In this document: positions 1 to 7,583 of the stretch, piece after piece
Layout of the letters: each line of letters opens with the position of its first letter
Position numbering within the stretch: the stretch's first letter is position 1
Source of the DNA: Dyella sp. GSA-30
GTDB taxonomy: Bacteria > Pseudomonadota > Gammaproteobacteria > Xanthomonadales > Rhodanobacteraceae
DNA: 64,000 nucleotides
Assembly (NCBI RefSeq): GCF_027924605.1
Contig: NZ_AP027042.1
Span: 4,689,524-4,753,523 of the forward strand
Direction: 5' to 3'
The notes under the pieces: generated by a model
The model's input: the letters and a program-made list of their open reading frames with translations, nothing else
The model's database searches: none
Told to the model about the DNA's origin: nothing
Translations under genes and position numbers: made by a program

Positions 1-32
1 CCCGTAATGAACCAGACCTTCGATGTTGCCAT
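1..32 (-). CDS. Short-chain dehydrogenase, first 11 codons only (partial)
   Basis: Read on the minus strand from an ATG at 32, the window's first bases encode MATSKVWFITG and then leave the window. This is the typical opening of a short-chain dehydrogenase/reductase: the first Rossmann beta-strand running into the glycine-rich NAD(P)-binding loop. A GGAG-like ribosome site lies just upstream. The gene is divergent from the TetR regulator at 159, and three operator palindromes sit between them, so it is probably the regulator's target. Substrate cannot be guessed from 11 residues. The family call rests on this N-terminus plus the context. Confidence 0.7.
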   Translation of the reverse strand, partial: MATSKVWFIT

Positions 33-48
33 GGAGCTCTCCAATGGA

Positions 49-99
49 TTGCACTGAGTGCACAGTATTGCACTTAGTGCATTTATTGCACCCAGTGCA
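49..99. promoter_or_regulatory. Three tandem copies of a 14-bp operator palindrome
   Basis: Three copies of TTGCACTNAGTGCA-type sequence lie at 49-62, 68-81 and 86-99 (central bases differ: ctgag, cttag, cccag). Each is a near-perfect palindrome around TGCACT/AGTGCA, and the start-to-start spacing is 19 and 18 bases. They fill the gap between the dehydrogenase start (32) and the TetR start (159). The most likely role is binding of the adjacent TetR protein to repress both divergent genes. Function is inferred; the repeats are seen directly. Confidence 0.8.
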
Positions 100-158
100 A
101 TTCATGTCAAGAGCAAGATAAACTGGGGACGAAACTCACCATCGCCGAAGTCACGACT

Positions 159-752
159 ATGCCCAGCCTGGAAAAGGCCCCCAACGACCTGCGTGAACGC
201 AAACGACAGTTGATGCTCGATCGGATCGCCGACACCGGCCTGAAGCTTTTTGCCGAAAACGGTTATGAGGCAACGACGCTCGACGCGATCGCGGCGGCAT
301 CGGGTATCTCGCGGCGCACCTTCTTCTCCTATCTGAAGTCGAAGGAGGATGTGCTCATGGCGCACGAGAGCGGCAAGTTCCCGATCGCTTTGCGACCCAC
401 ATTCCTGAAGCAGTCGCCCAAGCTGTCGCCTATGAATGCCGCGCGAAAAACGTTCCTGTCGCTTGCCTCGGCATACGAGACCAAGGAGTCCATCGTAGCG
501 GACCGCATCCTGCGTTCCATCGAAACGCTTCGGCTGCGTAAAGAGGCACTGCTGGTGCAAATGGAAGAGTTGCTGGCAGATGCCATGTACGAGAAGTGGC
601 CCGACCCGACTCGGCGTCCCACGCTGCGCCTTGCCGCGATGATCGCCATCGGCGCGCTAAGGATCGCCAAAGACAACTGGCGACAGGATGAAGCCGCACA
701 TCCATTGACTTACCACATCGACAAGGCTTTCGACCTTCTCGATCAAGTGTGA
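159..752 (+). CDS. TetR/AcrR family transcriptional regulator
   Basis: A 197-residue one-domain-pair regulator. Residues about 14-60 form the TetR helix-turn-helix: ILD-like helix, LFAENGYEATTLDAIAAASG, then the recognition helix SRRTFFSYLKSKEDV. The C-terminal two thirds is a helical ligand/dimer domain with no recognisable signature. It is transcribed away from a short-chain dehydrogenase, with a triple operator between the two starts. By analogy with this arrangement it should repress the dehydrogenase and itself and be released by a small molecule. The ligand is unknown. No strong Shine-Dalgarno sequence precedes the ATG. Confidence 0.88.
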   Translation: MPSLEKAPNDLRERKRQLMLDRIADTGLKLFAENGYEATTLDAIAAASGISRRTFFSYLKSKEDVLMAHESGKFPIALRPTFLKQSPKLSPMNAARKTFLSLASAYETKESIVADRILRSIETLRLRKEALLVQMEELLADAMYEKWPDPTRRPTLRLAAMIAIGALRIAKDNWRQDEAAHPLTYHIDKAFDLLDQV

Positions 753-1076
753 TCTCAAGCTGATCGACAATGCCGGCCTCTTGAGCGTATGGCTTCCATT
801 TCTGTTTGGAACATATCCGCCCTGGGTCGAAAGCGGACAACCACACGTACAGACGTTGGACCGAGTGCGCGAATATCATCCACCGATCACGATCATCTAA
901 CCGCAAAAAATTTCGACACCTGTCCACGCAGAAACCGCGATCTCGCTCACACCGCCCCTGAGCCACTGCGACCGTGCCAAAACGGCCATGGCGTCACCAT
1001 CGACAAGCGAGTATTCATTGGGCCATCTCAAACAGATCTTGACTGCTTTTATTGTCACGAGAAGAGGGATAGCGTC
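753..1076. other. Intergenic stretch without a recognisable gene
   Basis: About 320 bases between the TetR gene and the CPBP protein. The downstream reading frame stays open back to about 789, but those 96 codons give a basic, low-complexity translation unlike the family, so they are not counted as coding. No clear promoter, hairpin or RNA gene was found. Confidence 0.5.
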
Positions 1077-1886
1077 ATGCGAAACTCGCGATCCATCACG
1101 CTTTATCTGGCCGTTGCCTTCGGGTTCGCATGGGCGTTCTGGCTGGTCGCCTGGCTGATCAGTAAGAAGCTCATTTCGTTTCCCCTGATCCCCATGTTGT
1201 TCATTGGCTCATTCGGCCCGTTCATAAGCGCAGCCGTGACGACATACAGCGATGGCGGCTTGCACCGAATGACCGGCTTTTTCCGTCGCGGTTTCGACCC
1301 GCGAATGGGGTGGAGCGTCTTTCTGGTTTCCTTCTTCCTGATGCCGATACTGGCGATCATTGTCGAGCTCACCCATGCACGACTTATCGGTCAGGCACCG
1401 CACTTCACCATGACCCTGGCGGACTTCCCGCTGAGCTATCTGTTTCTGTTCGTGCTGGGCGGGACGCTGGCCGAGGAGTATGGGTGGACACTGCTGTCGG
1501 ATAAGCTCGATGCGTTTCTGCCACTGAAGACTTCAACCGCGATCCTCGGCTCGATCTGGGCACTGTGGCACGTGCCCTTGTTCTTCATCGTGACCAAGGG
1601 CGCCATCCAGGGGTATACGCCGTTCTATATCTTCTTCATCGCCACGGTCGCCATGCGCTTTCTGTTTTCCTGGGCGTACCACCGCGGCGGCCGAAGTATC
1701 TTGTCCAATATGCTCTTCCACACGGCATCGAACCTCGCCTACAGCCTGGCGGCGATTGCCCCAGCGCCCGAAGATCTCTCAACGTGTCGTTTGTGGATGT
1801 TCACCCTTCTTACTTTGGTTTCGGCCGTCGTCATCTGGATTGTGGCGCCACCTCGCAAGGAGACTCCTGCTCCCATCGCTACTTAG
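1077..1886 (+). CDS. CPBP family intramembrane metalloprotease-like protein
   Basis: A 269-residue polytopic membrane protein of the CPBP (CAAX protease / bacteriocin-processing, Abi) family. Family motifs are visible: the glutamate pair E133-E134 in AEEYGWT, H165 in ALWHVPLF, and H215/N219 in FHTASN. These residues form the putative metal site in this family. The usual arginine of the first motif (EExxxR) is threonine here. About eight hydrophobic segments are visible. The ATG at 1077 is preferred over the longer open frame because AGAGGG lies just upstream and the membrane protein begins there. It converges on the S53 gene. The substrate is unknown; members process prenylated or bacteriocin-like peptides or act as scaffold proteins. 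Confidence 0.82.
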   Translation: MRNSRSITLYLAVAFGFAWAFWLVAWLISKKLISFPLIPMLFIGSFGPFISAAVTTYSDGGLHRMTGFFRRGFDPRMGWSVFLVSFFLMPILAIIVELTHARLIGQAPHFTMTLADFPLSYLFLFVLGGTLAEEYGWTLLSDKLDAFLPLKTSTAILGSIWALWHVPLFFIVTKGAIQGYTPFYIFFIATVAMRFLFSWAYHRGGRSILSNMLFHTASNLAYSLAAIAPAPEDLSTCRLWMFTLLTLVSAVVIWIVAPPRKETPAPIAT

Positions 1887-1910
1887 CTCACCATCACATG
1901 GCCATGCGGT

Positions 1911-4070
1911 TCAGAACCCAAGGCTCCATTGATCCAGAGTCCCTGTGTTTCCCTTGAACGAATCGTCCACCCATAGCTGCCATTTGCCATTGGCTGGAAA
2001 CGTAGCGGCATCCACTGTCCATATCTGATCGATATTGGCGCCGCTGTCGTTGGGATCGGGCTGCTTCAGTACCATACGGACCCCGTTCGGAGCGACCAGG
2101 GTGATACGTAGATCGCCACGATGCGGGTGAGTGATCTTGGCTTCCACCCTCAGCGTAGGCGGGCAATGGCCGCTGCGATCGCGAATGATGATCGGCCCTG
2201 CAACACTGCCCAGATCGGGAATGGGCCAGACGAAATAGCTCGCATAGACATTGCCGCGCGGAGTTCCCCAATACTGCGTGACATAGTCGCTGAACTTCGC
2301 GATATCGAGGCTGCCCCAGCCGGTGCAGTAGTCCCATGTGAGAGTGCAGCGATAGCCTGTAAAGCTCGGCGTCCCACCGGTGTAAATGCCGTTATAGCCG
2401 CCGACGATGTCATGTGTTGGCGCGGGATCTTTGGAGAAATGCTGGTACATGCGTTCTGTCGGCAAGCCCAGGCTGTTGTTATTTGCCGATTGGATGCGCG
2501 CCCATATGCCGGCGAAAATGGCCGAGGCATTGCCGGTTGCGCCACCGTAATACCCGCCTCGATCGAAGGCCAGGTCTGGTACGACTCGCATGGTCACTGC
2601 ACGACCCAAGGCGTCGCTCTGCCAGATCGGCGCGCGCTCGAACAAGCTGGCACCGCCTCCGCTGCCGTACATGTCGCCCTGCCAGTAATCAAACGTGGCT
2701 GAGAAAACACTCTCGCCCGCCCAGCTGAAATCCTGATTTACGGCCGCGTTCGTGGCTCCCACGGCAACCACATAGGGGGAGCTGGCCGGTTCGCTGACCG
2801 AGTACTTGCTCAGATCCTTTTGATAGATCACGCCAGCGTAAGATTCATAGACACCGAAATCCCCGGAGGGCACCACAAAGGTCTGCCCCTGAGCCACCGC
2901 TTGCTTGAAAATCGTATCGTCCGCCGTCTGGGCGCCGGAGTTATGCGCCCATGTTTCGTCCTGGTTGTAAGCCGAATGAATGATCTTGGCGCGGTTATCG
3001 GTCACGGCCCGGTTATACATCGCCGTAAGCGTCGCCTCCGTCAAATAACTGCCCACCTGGACCGCTCCGACATAGGCAGTCAACTTCGCCAATCCGCCGG
3101 ACACGCCGACGATGGTCTCGGGCCAGCAACCCGGAGGCGAGAAGGGGTAAACCGTGCCCTGCCCCACACCATCAGTGATGGCGACCAGGGTGGTGAGCAC
3201 TCTCGGGAGATGCTCCTGATCGGTATAGGCATTGAGGGCATCGACCAGCCCGGACATATCCCCGTTTCCCTGGCAGATAACGGCCACGCTCGTGTTCACG
3301 CCGCTTGGCGTGCTACCGGCGTCATAGACTTTCGTGTATTGAGCAGGGTCGGTAACGGAAACAGACAGTGCGTTGCTCTTGGTTATCGGCGAAGTACTCT
3401 CGATGGAGGCCTGTGGCCCGTGTACATTTTGCAGGCCAAGCACAGCTCCGACTGTATCGCCCAATGTCTGTGGCACCTGAACAGGCGCGTCGTTGGCAAA
3501 TTGCTGCCTCCCTTCGGGCGTCGTGAATTGCCTGATCTGCGTACGAAACGCCGCAGCTATATTCGTCGCATTGCCATCGGCTGAAATCAACAAATTATTC
3601 GGAGCTGGCTGGATATGGGCAAATCCAGCTTGCTGCAAATGCGCTACAACCGCCTGCAGTTGGCTATCGGTGGGTGCATAGGCTTCCTTGAACTGCTGCG
3701 GCGTAAGGAATTTGCCGTAAACAGGGCTACCCGACTGATTGAGATCATGTAAGAACGTATCGAGCTGCGCCTCGTTGCGCAGCTTCAGGCTGATCACGAT
3801 ATGCAACTGCTTAGTCGACTCCAACGGGGTCACCAAAGCGTTCACCGGAGGCGCATCGGCGATATTGATCGTCCACGCCTGCGATGCGGTGGCAATCTTG
3901 CCTGCCGATACATTGCTCTGCGGAACCAGGACGGCCTTCGTCTGAGTTTCCACCCAGCCATCGGTAGCGCATGCGGACATGGATGCCGACGCCGTCAGCA
4001 GAGCCAACGGCAACAAAGCCAAATTTGTGCGCCAGGACTTTTTGTTCGAAACGTGGCTCTTGAGAGTCAT
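1911..4070 (-). CDS. Secreted S53 (sedolisin/xanthomonalisin-like) peptidase homologue with P domain
   Basis: 719 residues. Residues 1-34 form a signal peptide; an SAC at 32-34 leaves open a lipoprotein. About 70-215 match the pro-kumamolisin activation domain (HIVISLKLRN, YGKFLTPQQF). About 240-600 are the S53 domain, with the oxyanion aspartate D404 in PSGDFG and a serine S516 in GATGNAS where the family has GGTS. The C-terminal calcium-binding end is recognisable (WDYCTGWGSLDI). The last 105 residues resemble a proprotein-convertase P domain (HPHRGDLRITLVAPNG). The region that should carry the catalytic Glu and Asp (ExxxD, about 300-325) reads PPGCWPETIVG and lacks the pair, so activity is doubtful. 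It lies just upstream of an outer-membrane barrel gene's end, on the same strand. Confidence 0.85.
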   Translation of the reverse strand: MTLKSHVSNKKSWRTNLALLPLALLTASASMSACATDGWVETQTKAVLVPQSNVSAGKIATASQAWTINIADAPPVNALVTPLESTKQLHIVISLKLRNEAQLDTFLHDLNQSGSPVYGKFLTPQQFKEAYAPTDSQLQAVVAHLQQAGFAHIQPAPNNLLISADGNATNIAAAFRTQIRQFTTPEGRQQFANDAPVQVPQTLGDTVGAVLGLQNVHGPQASIESTSPITKSNALSVSVTDPAQYTKVYDAGSTPSGVNTSVAVICQGNGDMSGLVDALNAYTDQEHLPRVLTTLVAITDGVGQGTVYPFSPPGCWPETIVGVSGGLAKLTAYVGAVQVGSYLTEATLTAMYNRAVTDNRAKIIHSAYNQDETWAHNSGAQTADDTIFKQAVAQGQTFVVPSGDFGVYESYAGVIYQKDLSKYSVSEPASSPYVVAVGATNAAVNQDFSWAGESVFSATFDYWQGDMYGSGGGASLFERAPIWQSDALGRAVTMRVVPDLAFDRGGYYGGATGNASAIFAGIWARIQSANNNSLGLPTERMYQHFSKDPAPTHDIVGGYNGIYTGGTPSFTGYRCTLTWDYCTGWGSLDIAKFSDYVTQYWGTPRGNVYASYFVWPIPDLGSVAGPIIIRDRSGHCPPTLRVEAKITHPHRGDLRITLVAPNGVRMVLKQPDPNDSGANIDQIWTVDAATFPANGKWQLWVDDSFKGNTGTLDQWSLGF

Positions 4071-4297
4071 CTCGCACTCCTTGGCTAAACTTTAAGAAGG
4101 GAAGAATCCAACAAAAAGCGGTGTGGCCGAGCTCGCTCGACGAAGATCTCATCAGCTACCGGATGAGACTCATATTTCAAACTGAAAAAAATGAGCCTGT
4201 GCTCAGTTTTCGAATTGGCATCGGCATCCGGCAGACGCCGTTCATGTAGCGAAAGGCCGCGTAGAATCCCGTCCGCTAGTTCTTGATCAAGTCACGT

Positions 4298-4321
4298 GGC
4301 GGCGATGAGCACATCGCCGCC
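4298..4321 (-). terminator. Perfect 10-bp hairpin after the barrel gene
   Basis: GGCGGCGATG and CATCGCCGCC pair perfectly around an AGCA loop. The hairpin lies 26 bases past the stop codon of the minus-strand barrel gene. There is no clear uridine tract, so it may stabilise the 3' end of the transcript rather than terminate it. Confidence 0.6.
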
Positions 4322-4346
4322 GTCCCTATCTACTACCCCATGCAAC

Positions 4347-5591
4347 TTAGAAACGCACGGACATGGCCAGGGTCAGGTCCTGATCCACGGTGCGCTGGCT
4401 ACCGGCCTGACCGGTATAGCTCAGCGAAACCACCGCATCGGGCGCCAGCGTGAAATCCAGGCCGGCGTCGAGCACACCGACGTTGCGACTCACGACCAGA
4501 CCATTCAGATTGTAGTAGCTGCCGCCAGCACGGAACGCCAGCGCGTGATCGACGTCCACGTCGCCCATGGCATGGCGCCAACCGATGCCGGCTCGCGCAT
4601 TCACCGATATATTGCCCAGTTGAAAGCTGTCGGCGACGAAGTGCACGCCAAGGGTGGAATACGTCACATCGGCTTCATGGCTGCGGCCCAGGAGCGCGGC
4701 CGGGCTGCCGGATTCGTGGAACGACTCGAAGTTCTGCCGCACCTGGGCCAGCTGCAGATAAGGCTGCCACGTACTGCCGCCCCATCGCACGCCATAGCCG
4801 AGCTCGCCAAAGACCTGCGCGGTGTCCCCATAGTAGTCCGTGCCAACGTGCGCTGCGGCCAGCCCTGGAACCTGCACGAACCTGTCGGTGGAAATATCGT
4901 GGCGTACATAAGCCGCGCCGAGCTTGAGGGTGAGCGCTCCCCACTGGGTGCCGGCATACGCGCCGTAGGTAGTGTCGTGGGTGCTCGCGGTGGAATCGCG
5001 GCTGTCGGCGGTGAGTGTCGAGTGGTCGTAACCGAACAACAGGCCCACACGCCAGCTATTGTGGAAGATCAGTGTATCGACGCCGCCCATCACGCCGCCC
5101 ATGTCGCGCGTGATTGCGCCTGCGTTACCGTTGTTGCCCTGCTGACTCCAGCCACCGGTGGCTTGCCCCCACAGATGGCTACCGTCGGCACAGCCGGCCG
5201 CGCAGGATAACCTTGCAAACGACATGTCACGGGCGAAGTGGCTGTCCTCGATCATCTGTGTGCCGACGGCGGCGTGAATCTCGCCGGACAGACGGTCGTA
5301 TCCGGCGCGTGCGCTGGCCGGGTCGGTGGGCCATTGGCTTTGCAGGGACGTCCGCAGCGGGCTACGCGCAGGCAGCGACTGCAAGGCGGTGGCAACCGCC
5401 ACTTGATTGGGCGAGCCGGAAGCAACGAAAGGCTGGCTCTGCGCGATCGCTGCCGAAAAGGGCGTGACGACCGCCAACGCGGCTCCAATGACCAGCACGT
5501 ACCCGACGCGTCGTCCGGCAGAATGTATGGATGGCTGATCGTGCCGGGCAGCAACTCCCAGCGTGCCGAAATTACGATTGCGGATACGCAT
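4347..5591 (-). CDS. Autotransporter-type outer-membrane beta-barrel protein without a passenger
   Basis: About 414 residues from the ATG at 5591 (an alternative ATG lies at 5633). A hydrophobic signal segment (VLVIGAALAVVTPFSAAIAQ) is followed by a short region and then about 270 residues of alternating amphipathic strands: HLWGQATGGW, SWRVGLLFGYDHS, GAYAGTQWG, VSLSYTGQAGS. The chain ends in LAMSVRF; a terminal phenylalanine after an alternating strand is the outer-membrane assembly signal. This matches the autotransporter barrel family, but the region before the barrel is only about 130 residues, with no beta-helix passenger. It could be an orphan porin-like barrel. The S53 protease gene follows on the same strand across a hairpin. 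Confidence 0.8.
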   Translation of the reverse strand: MRIRNRNFGTLGVAARHDQPSIHSAGRRVGYVLVIGAALAVVTPFSAAIAQSQPFVASGSPNQVAVATALQSLPARSPLRTSLQSQWPTDPASARAGYDRLSGEIHAAVGTQMIEDSHFARDMSFARLSCAAGCADGSHLWGQATGGWSQQGNNGNAGAITRDMGGVMGGVDTLIFHNSWRVGLLFGYDHSTLTADSRDSTASTHDTTYGAYAGTQWGALTLKLGAAYVRHDISTDRFVQVPGLAAAHVGTDYYGDTAQVFGELGYGVRWGGSTWQPYLQLAQVRQNFESFHESGSPAALLGRSHEADVTYSTLGVHFVADSFQLGNISVNARAGIGWRHAMGDVDVDHALAFRAGGSYYNLNGLVVSRNVGVLDAGLDFTLAPDAVVSLSYTGQAGSQRTVDQDLTLAMSVRF

Positions 5592-5852
5592 GCATGGATC
5601 TCGATAATCGCCACCGGGCGTGGCAACTACCAAGTATCTTCACTGCACTGCAAATTTATGTGTTCGTGGGCCACGATCTCTCCGCTTATGCGGTAGAGAT
5701 GCGCAGTAGTACACATTTACTTCAACACACATTTTGCGTGCCAACCTGCACGTATCATCGATGAAGCGTTTAGCTGAATGCTTGATCTGTTGATCAGTCC
5801 ACAAATTTTGCTTTTGGGCGACGAGCAAGCTACTGCGGTTCACACATGCACA

Positions 5853-5899
5853 TACATACAGATGTCATGTCCGCCAGTGCGGTATGACATCTGTATGTA
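5853..5899 (-). terminator. Long perfect hairpin downstream of the DUF418 gene
   Basis: TACATACAGATGTCAT (5853-5868) and ATGACATCTGTATGTA (5884-5899) are perfectly complementary 16-base arms. The 15-base centre contains a further CCGC/GCGG pairing. It starts 32 bases past the minus-strand DUF418 stop codon. No uridine run follows, so it could be a transcript-stabilising hairpin or a protein-binding site as well as a terminator. The remaining bases from about 5592 to 5931 hold no gene that I can support; they contain the barrel gene's promoter. Confidence 0.6.
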
Positions 5900-5931
5900 G
5901 CAGGCGTACAAACCATCGCCTTGGCGGGCGC

Positions 5932-7191
5932 TCAAGCCACCCGCATTCCTGGCCACTTCAGATACGTCAGCCCGCGCCAGAACCATTCCACCGGGCCAAA
6001 GCGGAAGTGCCGGAACCACCAATGGCTGAATAGCAGCTGCGCCAGGTAGAACAATACGGCGGCGAGCATGTTCCACGCGGGACCTACACGCCCGTATAAG
6101 CCCGTGACAATGCCGCTGTAAAACGTCACGAAGAAAATCGATTGCGTAAGGTAATTGGTCAATGCCATGCGCCCCACCGGGGCGAGCCACAAAACACGCG
6201 CCCGCCATCGCGGATGCTGAAACAGCAGCGCCAGCCCGGTTGCGTAGCCGCAACTTGCCAAGGGCATGCTGACAAGATTTGCCAGTCTCAAGATCAAGGT
6301 CAATATCGTCTGCGGCTGGTCCGGGCTTACAAGATGATGCGCGACCACGCAAACCATCTGTGTCGTCAATCCCAGCGACAACGTCCATGCGCAGATGCGC
6401 CGCAGCGTTGTTTTTCGCTCGGGCAATGCCTGAACCCATCCCTTGCGCCAAACATACAGGCCCATCAGGAAGAGAGGCAGGCTGAGTGCCACCGTGAACG
6501 GTGCCGACGATATCCACTGACGCCACATCTGGCCGTTCTCGTGCACAAGACCGCCCAGATTGGCATGCGCATAAAGAGCGACGATCTGCTGCGCCTTCGT
6601 CAGGTCCGGTGGCGCACCGGTACCGGCAAATCCATCGATATGGAGCCGGCTGGCTATCCAACGCCCGATCGCGAGCAGGAGCGATAGTGTCCACAAACAT
6701 GCGCCCCAGGTCAGCACCGTCTTTGGCGTTGCCTTGCGGAACCAGAACAGGAGGAAACCGGTGCAGGCATAAGGCAGCAGGATGTCGCCATCCCAGATCA
6801 CGAAGCCATGGATGAATCCAAACAACGCCAATGCGCCCAGCCGTCGCAAATAGAACCATGGAAAGCCTGAGCTACGCGCCTGGGAACGCGTCATTTGAAT
6901 GGCGAAACCAAGCCCGAAGAGAAAGGCAAATAGCGTATATGCCTTTCCTGAGATAAACACATCCAATAACGCCTGCACCCAGACGTCGTACCATGACGGA
7001 AAAACCTTTTCGGTGGCATCGTAAAGCATCAAGGGCAAATTGAAGGCGCGCATATTGGCCGCCAGTACGCCAAACAGTGCAAAACCGCGTAGCGCGTCGA
7101 CGAGAACGAGGCGCTCATCGTCCAATACGGGACCCGCGCTTTTCGAGATTGAAATACTTGCGATTACGCCGGCTTCCTCTTTCTTATTCAC
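5932..7191 (-). CDS. DUF418 family integral membrane protein (YeiB-like)
   Basis: About 419 residues with roughly ten membrane segments. The N-terminus has the family-typical LVDALRGFALFGVLAANM. The C-terminal DUF418 domain ends in the characteristic FGPVEWFWRGLTYLKWP, which fixes the family. I chose the GTG at 7191 because GGGGGG lies just upstream on the minus strand and the conserved region begins soon after; the frame is open further upstream to 7335 with no family similarity. DUF418/YeiB proteins are related in fold to acyltransferase-3 membrane proteins, but no reaction is established for this group. It appears to be a single-gene unit closed by a long hairpin. Confidence 0.85.
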   Translation of the reverse strand: MNKKEEAGVIASISISKSAGPVLDDERLVLVDALRGFALFGVLAANMRAFNLPLMLYDATEKVFPSWYDVWVQALLDVFISGKAYTLFAFLFGLGFAIQMTRSQARSSGFPWFYLRRLGALALFGFIHGFVIWDGDILLPYACTGFLLFWFRKATPKTVLTWGACLWTLSLLLAIGRWIASRLHIDGFAGTGAPPDLTKAQQIVALYAHANLGGLVHENGQMWRQWISSAPFTVALSLPLFLMGLYVWRKGWVQALPERKTTLRRICAWTLSLGLTTQMVCVVAHHLVSPDQPQTILTLILRLANLVSMPLASCGYATGLALLFQHPRWRARVLWLAPVGRMALTNYLTQSIFFVTFYSGIVTGLYGRVGPAWNMLAAVLFYLAQLLFSHWWFRHFRFGPVEWFWRGLTYLKWPGMRVA

Positions 7192-7583
7192 ACAACCCCC
7201 CTGGCATTGAATCCGACAATTAGCCGGTCGGACGATACACCGTTGGGTTGATTCGTATAAGTGGAGAACGTCGTGAGTACCAGCCAGTCTTTGGTCCATG
7301 GCAGATGCCGCAAGAGTCGCCTCCGGCATTCCCAAATGCCAGATCGACCTTTTCGGTCAGGCGCTTGCTCATGCCTTTGCGACACGCATCACGATCTCCC
7401 CTGGCGCTGCGGTGCTTCCATAGACAACGTTGTCATTTTCCTTCGATCCTCGAAGGAATCAGTGCAGTCGTACCCCCCATACACGTAGTTACGGACGTGG
7501 ATGCGCCAAGCCGTGTCTCCGTGACCGGGAGGGATATCGTTGTCAAACTGTCAGCGTTATTAGCCCCATACGGAGGTAGCCCC
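7192..7583. other. Divergent intergenic region, no gene recognised
   Basis: About 390 bases between the DUF418 gene (minus) and the chitin-binding protein (plus). It must hold both promoters. Open frames in it are shadows. I saw no convincing paired -35/-10 elements or palindromes. The only firm signal is GGAGGT at 7572-7577 before the ATG at 7584. Confidence 0.5.

Noticed and set aside
4296-5210. A 304-codon plus-strand open frame
   Set aside because: Antisense to the beta-barrel gene, whose signal peptide, strand pattern and terminal Phe are convincing.
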